Part shown: one piece after another, positions 1 through 7,748 of the stretch
Position numbering within the stretch: the stretch's first letter is position 1
Layout: each line of letters begins with the position of its first letter
Source: Brachionus plicatilis
Taxonomy: Eukaryota > Rotifera > Eurotatoria > Ploima > Brachionidae
Direction: 5' to 3'
DNA: 12,846 nucleotides
Assembly: GCA_010279815.1 (NCBI GenBank)
Contig: QEOQ01000022.1
Coordinates: 14,324 to 27,169, forward strand
Notes under the pieces: model-generated
What the model saw: the letters and a program-made list of their open reading frames with translations, nothing else
Database searches by the model: none
Told to the model about the DNA's origin: nothing
Program-made: the position numbers and the translations under genes

Positions 1-661
1 GATTACTGAGAACTCGAAACTCATTTATTTTATTTGTTACTGAGGATGAGACTAAAAACAAATCAAGAATTTCAAAATATTCTCTATTAAAGATATTAAA
101 AGTAGGGGTTTTATCATTGATTACAGAAAAATCTAATTCATTAATTTTCTTTTCCAAAACAATTCCATTTTGATTTTCTCCTAGACAGCCTAGTTGTTTT
201 GTCCGAGCGTTAAGATCACCACCAAGAATATTGTTTTTACATTTCCTATTTATTTTTTCAAAAAGATCAAAATTAAGAAGTACATTAGGTGGGTTATATA
301 GGCTAAACACATAAAATTGATCCTTTTTTTCCATAATTTAGCTTAATTGAGAGAATCTCTGAAGAAAACTCGTCAAATAAAAAGTCTTGAATAAATTATA
401 TGCCTTCCTTAACAAAAATAGCTACTCCTCCTCCATATTTATTACGTGGCTTAGTAATTGAAACGTAATTTTTAAAATCAAAATAAATATTAGATTCACT
501 TAAATCTATTTTTATTTCGTTAAGTAATACTATGTCAGGACTTTTCTGAGCCAAAAAAGTTTCTAACAGTTGAACCTTACTAGGGAGATGAGCACAATTC
601 CATTATATAATTACTAACCTTTTTTTGTAGATTGTTTTTTTTTACAATTAGAAATATTCAT
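1..661 (-). pseudogene. LINE ORF2, N-terminal AP-endonuclease domain (broken, partial)
   Basis: This is the start of a LINE ORF2, whose endonuclease nicks target DNA to prime reverse transcription. The ATG at 661-659 overlaps the ORF1 stop in an ATGA arrangement. After about 15 codons the frame must shift at an A7 run (620-626) to enter the endonuclease. Visible EN blocks in order are WNCAHL, PDIVLLNEIKIDL (the usual QE position reads NE), KYGGGVAIFVKEG, YNPPN, ILGGDLNAR (the GDxN metal and phosphate site) and ILDLFLVSSSV. In-frame TAA codons sit just before WNC, where a glutamine is usual, and after KEGI. A second shift is needed just before YNPPN. The C-terminal end of EN, with its SDH motif, and RT lie beyond base 1. 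The family assignment is secure and the copy is a pseudogene. Confidence 0.85.
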
Positions 662-1874
662 TCTGAATTTTCTTCAAACTTGTAAGGACTAGCTGGTTGT
701 TGAGTAACTGCGTATGTTTTCATTGAGCATTTGCTTTCTGGATTTGTTCTTAGTTCTGCATGGTGTTCCGGCGAAATTGTCATTTCTGACTCAAAAGTAT
801 CGTAGTCTTCATCTGCTGAATCTAGATACTGCTTTTTTGGGTCGTTATCCACTTGTTCTTTTTCAGATTGTCTTTTGATTTGGTTACTAGTTTGAACATA
901 CTGAACATACTTTTTCCGATCTTTTTGAACCTTTTGAATAGATGTTGGGACATAAGGTTGTACTGGAATTTGTAGAGTATTTAAATGGTCCTCTTGAACT
1001 GGAGTTTTTAAAATTTGAGCACTTGAGAGAAGTAATGCTATTGAATCTTGGTCATTTGATACATTTAGTTGATATTCTGGGGTTTTTGGCATTTCATCCA
1101 CATTTTCATCAGTGTTTGTTTGAATTTCTTCTTGTTCTATATAGAGCTCACTGTAGTCAATTTTTTGTCTTTCTAACGACTTCAGTTTCTCAGCTATGGT
1201 ACATTTATGTGTCATATGACCTTTTTGATGACATTTTCCGCATAAGAATTCCTTAACCGGACATTCTGCTACATTATGATTTTCATCGTCACAAAAATAG
1301 CATTTAGGCTTTTGACCAACAATAGAGACTACACATCTTAACCCAAAAATATTAGCGGGTCCAGAAAGGTTTCTGATTATGTTTTCCGTCTGTTTTGGGT
1401 AAAAAATTTCACCCTTTTAACTCCATTTTTTAGAGGCCTATCTTTATAATTTTCTTCTGAAATGTCCTCGATTCTAAGCCCATCAATTCGAAAGGCATCA
1501 AAAAAATTTTTGAGTAATTCGCATTCGAAATTACTGGGTAAGAAGTGAAAACGAAAAGTACTGTACCTTCTAAGATCCGGTAATTTGTTTGCGTCTTCAA
1601 GATTAAAATTTGTTCCATTAATATTGATTGTCCGATTGTAAATATCTTGTGAGTTAAACGCCGAGTTAAATTCGATTATCCATACTTTATTGGACCAGAA
1701 ATTGTAAATCGACGTGATTGCATCATTTTCGTCTTGGTTTAAGGCGATATCGAGCGCACTGAACAGTGTCTTGTGGCTAACTGGTTTGTCTAGCTTCTTC
1801 AAATTTAACTTAACGGAATTCTTGAAAATCCACCTAGGAATTTCGCTTTGATTAGCTAGCGACATTGCTAACAT
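658..1874 (-). pseudogene. LINE ORF1, gag-like RNA-binding protein with two CCHC knuckles
   Basis: This is the nucleic-acid-binding ORF1 protein of the LINE, which coats element RNA. It starts at the ATG at 1874 (a second ATG is three codons in) and ends with TGA at 658-660. Residues 1 to about 155 (down to ~1400) hold a folded region with RRM-like pieces such as NKVWIIEF and STFRFHFLP. The reading then moves to the -1 frame somewhere between 1377 and 1413, where a T6 run (1401-1406) lies. Two CX2CX4HX4C knuckles follow at about 1300-1205: CYFCDDENHNVAEC and CGKCHQKGHMTHKC. The C-terminal ~185 residues are polar, rich in Gln, Glu, Ser and Thr, and look disordered. Upstream of the shift one frame is open and downstream the other is open, so a single 1-nt change explains the break. 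Knuckle identity is certain; RRM-like is only suggestive. Confidence 0.85.
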
Positions 1875-1915
1875 TCAAATTTAACGGTTAGACTTGTCAC
1901 GTGACGACGCTATTA
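1875..1915 (-). promoter_or_regulatory. Putative LINE 5' UTR with CACGTG palindrome
   Basis: Roughly 35-40 bases precede the ORF1 ATG and are less AT-rich than the DNA beyond. They contain the perfect 10-bp palindrome GTCACGTGAC (1896-1905) with a CACGTG E-box core. LINEs of this kind use internal promoters at their 5' ends, so this is a plausible promoter element. The boundary and the activity are inferred. Confidence 0.3.
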
Positions 1916-2008
1916 TTTTCAAATTTCAATTTTAAAAAAAATAGCAATAATTAATCGTAAAATTTATAAAATTAATCGTAATTAAAGTAAAAGAAAATCA
2001 AAATTATT

Positions 2009-2674
2009 TTAAAAGATTTTTTGAGGCAATTCTGCTTTTACAGTTGCTTTTAAGGTAACGAGGTCTTCATTCGCATCATAATATGCTTTTGTTGGATTCA
2101 TGATTTCATTTATGGTTGTACAATCAGGATACCCCCAACTTTGTTTAATTTGGGTGAATAATCTTTCATACTTACGACTTAAGTCTTTCTTTGAATCAGA
2201 TTTATTTAAAAGTGAAAGCACTACTACATTGGTATTTACAGGAAATTTATTTGATTCTCCTTTTGAATTACAATGCAAAAAAAATCCCATTTTTCCATCT
2301 TCTTCATTATATCTGATCATAATATACCATTCAATATTTTGGGCAATACATTTTTTTGAACATATTCTTAAATTCTTTTTATTTTTTAGTCGAGAAAAAC
2401 TATTTATTTTTAATTTAATGGTTGCCTCAGTTCGGCTATCATAGTCAAATTCATCTTTATCTAAAATAGTACTTGTTTCTTTTACTGAATAAAGCTCTCC
2501 AAATAATTCACTAAAATTGATTTTATCAGTATTATCTGTCAGTTTCAATTTAGGCTCCTTGAAATCTTCTAAAATATTTTTGATCAAACCAATACCAATG
2601 CCAATTTTTATGTTATTCTTTTCATAAAAATCTAATTTAGAATGGCCTGTATTTAATGTTGCACTATAAATTAA
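2009..2674 (-). pseudogene. USP7-like MATH/TRAF domain, stand-alone fragment
   Basis: The frame is open from just below a TGA at 2675-2677 to the TAA at 2009 and encodes a MATH (TRAF-type) domain most like that of the deubiquitinase USP7, where it binds peptide motifs in substrates. Recognisable blocks in order are TEATIKLKINSFSRL, IEWYIMIRY, GFFLHCNSKGESN, the NKSDSKKDLSRKYERLF stretch, QSWGY, and an acidic DANEDLVTLKA ending in KAELP. The Trp-Gly of USP7's substrate groove (Asp164-Trp165-Gly166) is kept as SWG, but the Asp is Ser. The USP catalytic domain that should follow is absent: the frame stops three codons after the domain. No ATG precedes the domain; the open frame only has TTG (2587). 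An AG at 2665-2664 on the minus strand could be a splice acceptor. It lies between a Helitron and a LINE on the same strand, so it may be a captured or truncated host gene. The domain call is strong; whether it is expressed is unknown. Confidence 0.72.
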
Positions 2675-3060
2675 TCAGATATTGCACTTTTTTTATACCA
2701 AACTGCACTAAATTATTTTCAAAAAGTACTACATTATTTAATGTGCACTGAATTATTCGGTTTTTTACCAAAATAATTCAAATCAGAACTTTTATATTTC
2801 AAAACTTTACTATAGAATAGAGATCTTTCAGATTATAAGCTCGTAACGGTCCGTTATACTTCTAATTTATGTTAATTTTTTTATTATATATATTTTTGAT
2901 TATTAAAATTATAAGTAAAATTATTATTGAAAAAAACATAAATAAAAATATAAATTTATTTTTAGAAAATTTATTAATAGAAATTTAAATTTTTTTTCAT
3001 TTAACGCCACACCATAACATAATTTAAGCTATTTATACTTACATTCAATTTATTTTTTTT
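2675..3060. other. AT-rich spacer with decayed TGCACT repeat and quasi-palindrome
   Basis: No coding frame is supported here. TGCACT occurs at 2660, 2683, 2704 and 2744, followed by AT-rich text that in the last copies resembles nnATTATT. The steps of about 23, 21 and 40 bases suggest a decayed ~20-bp tandem array with one copy lost to mutation. At 2844-2856 lies TAACGGTCCGTTA, a near-perfect palindrome. From about 2870 to 3060 the DNA is almost pure A/T with runs of T. A 9-bp inverted repeat (TGAATTATT/AATAATTCA) sits at about 2749-2780. Confidence 0.5.
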
Positions 3061-3318
3061 TTATATTTTATTTTCATTTTGAATAAATTTATATTTTAAT
3101 TTAGTTTGTTTGCTTAAATTATTCAACCTTTTTTCTTCTCTAATTCTTGAAGGAAGTGAATCACTTTTAGCAATTATTTGCAATCGAGAATAAGGAAATG
3201 GTTTTATTAAAAAATCCGTCAATTTTTTAAATCTCGAGAGTTGTACAAATGTGGTTCCTAAATGTCTTTCTGATTTCCATAAATCAACTATTCTTTTGTC
3301 TAAAGTAGAGCCCTGTAC

Positions 3319-3379
3319 CTTAAAATTATTTTTTTTATATTATGTGTAAAATTATTTTTTGATTTTAGCATTAATTTAC
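3319..3379 (-). other. Intron 8 of the Helitron gene, 61 bp
   Basis: The donor is CATAAA|GTAAAT and the acceptor TTTTAAG|GTACAG. Splicing in phase 0 gives THK-VQGSTLDK, the conserved THKxQGxTL motif of Pif1 helicases. Confidence 0.83.
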
Positions 3380-3624
3380 TTTATGGGTTGTTATGGCGTA
3401 TGCCAATCGAATTGGAAATTGTTTTCGTGTAGCACATGCTGTTTTAGAATATTGAGTTGTAGAAGGTATAGTTATACAGTTTTTATTTTGGAATTCACTA
3501 AAAAACTGTGGCCCAGAATATTGTTCGATATAGATAATAATAACTTCTGGCATATTTCCTGTTGTTTTTGTTTTGTCAGCATAAATAATGTCCTTAATAG
3601 TTCCAATAGCACCGTTCACAACAC

Positions 3625-3701
3625 CTTTAAGTTTTTTTTATATTATTATTTTTTATTTTATTTTTATGACTTAATTTTAATTAAATAATTAAATTATAAA
3701 C
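3625..3701 (-). other. Intron 7 of the Helitron gene, 77 bp
   Basis: The donor is AAAAG|GTTTAT and the acceptor ACTTAAAG|GTGTTG. Splicing gives NLWKKKG-VVNGAIGT in frame (phase 1), a conserved late helicase block. Confidence 0.82.
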
Positions 3702-4186
3702 CTTTTTTTTTCCAAAGATTTGAAATTATGCTAATTACACAACCTTTAGCAACAATTATCGAATTTTCTAAATTATTAAAATGAGAAGATGCAATGCATT
3801 GGGCTTTGTTTGATGAATTAATAGCTCTAATTTCAGTAATTGGCTCTTTTTTTTTTAATTGCTCTAAATTTATTTTATCAACAGAATCATTATCATTGAA
3901 TATTGATATTGCATTTTCAAAACCAATTAATTTCTCAGCGGTCGGATTTCGAGTTTTTAATAACTTCCAGTCATCTATAGTTGATCATTTTTTTTAGTTT
4001 GACGTAATCTTCTAACAATTTTACCAAACATTATTTGACCAAGTAGAGAAAATTCGTCTATTATTAATAAATCAATTTTTTCAAAATCAGATTGTAATTG
4101 AGCTAATGGTTCATTCTCAAGATCGATAAATGTTTCTTTTTCACTTTTTACAACAGGTATTTTCAATAAACTGTGCAATATGTCGC

Positions 4187-4245
4187 CTTTTAATTTAGAG
4201 TTATAATAATATATTATTTAATTTAAAACAAATAAATTTTTGAAC
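4187..4245 (-). other. Intron 6 of the Helitron gene, 59 bp
   Basis: The donor is CAAAG|GTTCAA and the acceptor TTAAAAG|GCGACA. Splicing joins AAFIIKG to DILHSLLKIPV in frame (phase 1), rebuilding helicase motif Ia. Confidence 0.83.
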
Positions 4246-4739
4246 CTTTGATGATAAATGCTGCTTTTGCAGTAGGACATGCTCTTTTAATTTGACCAAT
4301 TTTTAGTTTGGATATACCAGAAACCGTGAAAGATTTGCCTTTACCAGCTGTACCAAGTAAAATCATAAGCATTTGTTTTTTTTCTTTATTAAACTTATCT
4401 ATCAAATCATATGTAAATCGTTGACAAATATTTAGTTGATCAGGATTAACATCGCCAATTATCGCTTCTTCGTTAAGATCTTGATCTTTTTCTTTTTCAA
4501 AATTAAGCCAATTAGGCGTTTGTTTTAGTTGTTCATCTGTATATTTTTCTCTAACAATTTGCCAATTGTAATTAAGATTAATTAAACTTTCTATTTCGTT
4601 TTGTATTTTAGTTTTTGGCATGGTGTTTGCACAAGACATCCATGGTGTTTGGATATAATCTTCTTTTTTTTCAAATTCATCTTCATTATTAATATCATAA
4701 TTTCGTTTAATTTTATTATCAGCAATTCCGTGAGTAAAC

Positions 4740-4944
4740 CTTAATTTTTTATATTTTAATTTAATAGTAATTTAAATAATTAACGTAATTATCCGAATTT
4801 ACTGACATGTCATTAAATTTTTTAGTAACATTTCACTATAGAATCTTTTACATGTTATAACAGCGTGTCACTAAAATAGAGTACTCTATTTTAAAGACAT
4901 TTCAATCAATTCGGATGATTACATTATATTTTATAAATTATTAC
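4740..4944 (-). other. Intron 5 of the Helitron gene, 205 bp, enlarged by a MITE
   Basis: The donor is ATGAA|GTAATA and the acceptor AATTAAG|GTTTAC, giving ETMK-FTHGIADN in frame (phase 2). Subtracting the 142-bp MITE and one copy of the TA duplication leaves 61 bp, the size of the other introns in this gene. Confidence 0.78.
4783..4924. mobile_element. MITE with ~35-bp TIRs and TA duplication inside Helitron intron 5
   Basis: The two ends are inverted copies: ACGTAATTATCCGAATT on the left and ATGTAATCATCCGAATT from the right on the other strand. The similarity runs for about 35 bases with six mismatches. TA flanks the element at 4781-4782 and 4925-4926, as expected for a Tc1/mariner-type TA target duplication. 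The interior has no coding capacity and includes a 22-bp perfect palindrome centred on GTAC (4872-4893). Removing the element and one TA restores an intron of ordinary size. The transposase superfamily is inferred only from the TA duplication. Confidence 0.8.
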
Positions 4945-5470
4945 TTCATTGTTTCTATTATTTCAGGTGTTGTTTTTATTATTAATTCTTCAAAACGTTT
5001 AATAGCAGTTTCTTCGTTATTAATAATTGAGATATCATTAATAGTCCAATTGCTATATTTTATTATTTGGTAAAAACAGTATTCTTTGTAATTTTCTGTT
5101 ATTTTCGGATTATATTTAACTTTAGGATATGTGACTATAATTACTTTATCACTATTAATTCTAATTTTGAGTTCTCCTTTAACACATTTATATAGAGTCA
5201 CAAATTAATTGAATGATGTTTCTAAATTTTCTTTCTCATTTAAGCTCTGTCGATTTAATTTAGAATCTTCATTCTGTCTGATTTTTTTAATTAATTCGAA
5301 GTATTTAGCTCTATAAGCATAGAAATCCATTAGAGTTTCATTGGTTGCTTCTAATTGAGGTGCATTTTTAATTAAACTTTTAATTTCTTTCGATTGATTT
5401 AGATCTAAAGACTGGGTGACATATTCAAATGAACTACTATACTAGGTTCAGACATTAGTAATCTGCAAAC
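4945..5470 (-). pseudogene. Helitron Rep-helicase linker exon (broken)
   Basis: This exon joins the nuclease and helicase halves. It begins in phase 0 with VCRLLMSEP, the continuation of the conserved QEVCxLLL block begun in the preceding exon (CE at its end). A 1-nt shift near 5432-5440 then leads to SFEYVTQSLDLNQSKE, a charged stretch, and an in-frame TAA at 5205-5207 where related proteins continue. After the stop come FVTLYKCVK, VTYPKVKYNPK, YKEYCFYQIIKYSNW and a final EIIETMK, matching the region of Helitron proteins before the helicase (the YxxYCxYxLIxYKPW type). It ends with AA, and the G that completes the lysine codon is the first base of the next exon. No ATG is needed because it is internal. 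Confidence 0.75.
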
Positions 5471-5535
5471 CTATTATTTTAGGAAAAAATTTATAATAAT
5501 TTATAAAGTACTATGAATTTAGTTTTTTTATTTAC
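5471..5535 (-). other. Intron 4 of the Helitron gene, 65 bp
   Basis: The donor is GCGAA|GTAAAT and the acceptor AATAATAG|GTTTGC. Splicing in phase 0 gives QCE-VCRLLMSEP, the conserved block that follows KRDLG in Helitron proteins. Confidence 0.78.
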
Positions 5536-6287
5536 TTCGCATTGTCCCAGATCTCTTTTGCCTGTTACTTTTTTTAGCATTAATGATCTAAGCTTAGTAA
5601 GAGTGTTATCATCCTCTTTGTCATTTAAAATAACTGTTTTTTATAAATCGGTTAATGATGATCCTGCTTTTTCAGCTTTCGTTGCATATTTTACCATATA
5701 TGCTATTGCCGCTTCTTGGTCAAGTATAATTTGCATATCGACATTGGCACACCAGTTTTGACAGATTATTCTGTTATGCACATTCATCTGAGTATCGTTT
5801 CTTTTTAAAAAATTTTGAGCTCTAACTGAATTACCAATTTCTATAAATTCAATGTGCGTAGCTTCACATATTTCCATAGGGTAATTAAAGCGACATGTTT
5901 TTTTATTAGTTGATTTACAATAATTTTCTAATCTACATTGATGTCTTTGACAGCAATTATCTATATTTTCATAAAACTCGTTTTCATCTTCTTGTTTAAT
6001 TAGGTTTTGATCAAGACTACATGGATGAGGATTTGGCACACATGCTTCTTGTACATTAGTTCGTGGATTCATAGCTGTTAGTAATGTATTTGTATAATCG
6101 ATTAATATTTTTTCGGATTTTTTATTAATATAAATTAACTCATTTACTCCATTTTTAGATGCTGGAGATATATCATCTGTAATTATTTGTTTTTCCGCCA
6201 TTCTACCTTGGTAAACTTTAGTAGTTAAATCACGCAGACCTGGATCGTTTTTAAAATTTAGCTGCACCGTGAGCATGTACAGTAGAT

Positions 6288-6354
6288 CTTTTAAGTAAAT
6301 TTTTCAGTTTTATTATTAATTATACTTAATCAGTTTATTATTAAATTATTATAC
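6288..6354 (-). other. Intron 3 of the Helitron gene, 67 bp
   Basis: The donor is TCAAG|GTATAA and the acceptor TTAAAAG|ATCTAC. Splicing joins RYEWQSR to STVHAHG and so delivers the HUH motif directly after the EWQ block, where the family has it (phase 2). Confidence 0.83.
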
Positions 6355-6633
6355 CTTGATTGCCACTCATATCGATGCCAGCGCCATTCACAATCTAGAA
6401 TTCCGTCAAAAACAACCTTAAGAAACTCATTGAGACGAAAAGTGAAATACCAGTCGACTAAATGTGGATTATTTAGCACATTTTGATAACGTTTGTTTTT
6501 GTCTAAAGTAAATTGTCCAGGCATTAAACGATGAAGATCATGCCAATGATTGTCAGCATATGAAAAGGTAAAGAAAACAGTAGCACAATCTTTCTGTTCA
6601 AATGTTGCTTCCAGTTCTGTTCTTCTTTTATAC

Positions 6634-6691
6634 CTTTTAATTAATTAATTTTAGATTATTAAACTTTGTTAATTTTAATGTTGATTTTTAC
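6634..6691 (-). other. Intron 2 of the Helitron gene, 58 bp
   Basis: The donor is TATTG|GTAAAA and the acceptor TTAAAAG|GTATAA. Splicing yields the conserved SDSYW-YKRRTEL sequence in frame (phase 2). Confidence 0.83.
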
Positions 6692-6809
6692 CAATACGAA
6701 TCAGAGCCGGTAATATTGGAAGAGTACGCTGTCATACGTTTCATTATTTGATCTGCATTTCCGTCTTTCAAGTGATCTTTTAACTGCTGAATAGTTAGGT
6801 TAGCATCAC

Positions 6810-6873
6810 CTTAATATTAGTTTTAATTTAAAATTTTAATTTTATAAATTTTTGTATAATTTTAAGGTTTTAC
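6810..6873 (-). other. Intron 1 of the Helitron gene, 64 bp
   Basis: The donor is ATAG|GTAAAA and the acceptor TATTAAG|GTGATG. Removing it joins KQNIG to DANLTIQQLKDHL in frame (phase 1), as in uninterrupted Helitron proteins. The interior is nearly all A/T and has a stop in the Rep frame. Confidence 0.82.
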
Positions 6874-7748
6874 CTATATTTTGTTTAAGGTAAACTTTGC
6901 TTTGCTCTAATGCTCTATGTCTCCTCACGCAATCGTATGCCCAGAATTTAAATCGTGGATGTTTTACAAACGGGTAATTCATTTCTTGATTAAATGTATG
7001 TTCTGTTGCAAATTTAAGGAGATGTTTAAATCCATCAGTTTCAGATACTTCAACTAATCTAGCTTTTTTAATTGGGCCAGCTAAAACCAGTGGAAATAGT
7101 GACGGAAATGTTAAAGAACAAAGTCCATCGAAGTCAAATTCATTGATTGGTGTATTATCAGCTTCAGGCCAATCACATTTAATGAAATTTTCTACACGTT
7201 GGATTTGGAATGGTTGATCCAGATTGGATTCGGCAGTGATTTGAAAAAAATCATCAGTTACCAAATCATCTTGAACAATTGATGGGCCAGTTTCAATGAT
7301 AACTTGGTCAAAGGTTGATGCTGCAAGGTCTCCATCTTCAATTTCATTTAAATCAGTGGGAATACTATCGACAGGTAATTCTTTTAAATTATTTTTATCA
7401 ATAGTGATTCCTTTATTGATCCAATCAGGATTATGTTTGCATAAAAATCTTAGCACATTTTCAACTCTATATTTATTAACTTTAAATTCTTTGGATTCAT
7501 TGTTTTGATTAGTTTTTTTTTATAATCAAAATCGGAATTTTACTTGTTTTTCTTGGTAAGGCTTTACATAATGATGTGATATCTTGTGAAAAATTTGCTA
7601 CATAACCTCTTGAAATGAGTTGTCCACCTGGTAGACGGTATATTTGCATTACAGCTAAAATAGGTGCAATTAACATTTCTTCGATCATTGTGAGTTCTTC
7701 AAACAACTTTTTTATTTCAATCGGAATATTGTCAAAACTAGGTAACAT

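Larger units (their letters stand above)
1..1915 (-). mobile_element. Non-LTR retrotransposon (LINE), 5' part, decayed
   Basis: Reading down the minus strand there is a short 5' leader, an ORF1 with two CCHC zinc knuckles, and an ORF2 that opens with an AP-like endonuclease and runs off the window start. This order (knuckle-bearing ORF1, then EN, presumably then RT) is that of Jockey/CR1/I-type LINEs. The copy keeps its 5' end, which many LINE copies lose. The upper boundary near 1910-1915 is inferred from the change from mixed sequence to AT-rich DNA and is approximate. RT lies outside the window, so the clade cannot be fixed. Both ORFs carry disabling changes. Confidence 0.85.
3061..4739 (-). 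pseudogene. Helitron Pif1-like helicase part, four exons, motif III deleted
   Basis: This is the C-terminal 5'-3' DNA helicase of the Helitron. Exons are 4246-4739, 3702-4186, 3380-3624 and 3061-3318. It has NPDQLNICQRFTYDL (Q-like region), Walker A as LGTAGKGKSF (the usual Thr before GKS is Lys), CPTAKAAFIIKG joined across an intron to DILHSLLKIPV (motif Ia), and Walker B as LLIIDEFSLLGQ. At about 3976-4003 the frame jumps from RRLRQTKKND to STIDDWKLLKTRNP. The stretch between these in the family, with motif III (GDxxQLPP), is missing, so an internal deletion is inferred. Later motifs are present: NLWKKKGVVNGAIGTI, KQFPIRLAYAITTHKVQGSTLDK (positions ~3405-3300, across an intron) and LGTTFVQLSR. 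The stop is TAA at 3061-3063. Identification is secure and function is lost. Confidence 0.9.
5536..7748 (-). pseudogene. Helitron Rep (HUH nuclease) part, four exons
   Basis: This is the N-terminal half of the Helitron transposase, which nicks and joins single strands. Exons are 6874-7748, 6692-6809, 6355-6633 and 5536-6287. The first exon has the LTMIEEMLIAPILAVMQIYR and RLPGGQLISRGYVANF blocks of DUF6570, then FDFDGLCSLTFPSLFPL and HPRFKFWAYDCVRRHRALEQ. The next exons have SDSYWYKRRTEL, FFTFSYADNHWHDLHRLMP and RYEWQSR. The HUH motif reads VHAHG at about 6278-6268, then Cys/His pairs (CCQRHQC, YCKSTNKKTCRF), and the two-tyrosine motif AYMVKYATKAEK (Y-x3-Y) at about 5700-5665. Breaks are a shift in an A9 run at about 7511-7519, a 1-nt shift between 6250 and 6266 directly after HAHG, and an in-frame TAA at 5641-5643. 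Catalytic residues themselves are all present. The ATG at 7748 is unlikely to be the true start, since homology continues upstream. Confidence 0.88.

Noticed and set aside
942..1256. Plus-strand ORFs such as 942-1256, 2100-2444, 3359-3688, 3794-3997, 5513-5761, 7296-7508, 11703-11958
   Set aside because: Each lies opposite recognisable minus-strand coding sequence and has no family features of its own.
1377..1413. Programmed -1 frameshifting in LINE ORF1
   Set aside because: The frame 0 codons GTG AAA TTT TTT do not form a good X XXY YYZ heptamer; a one-base indel in the run explains it.
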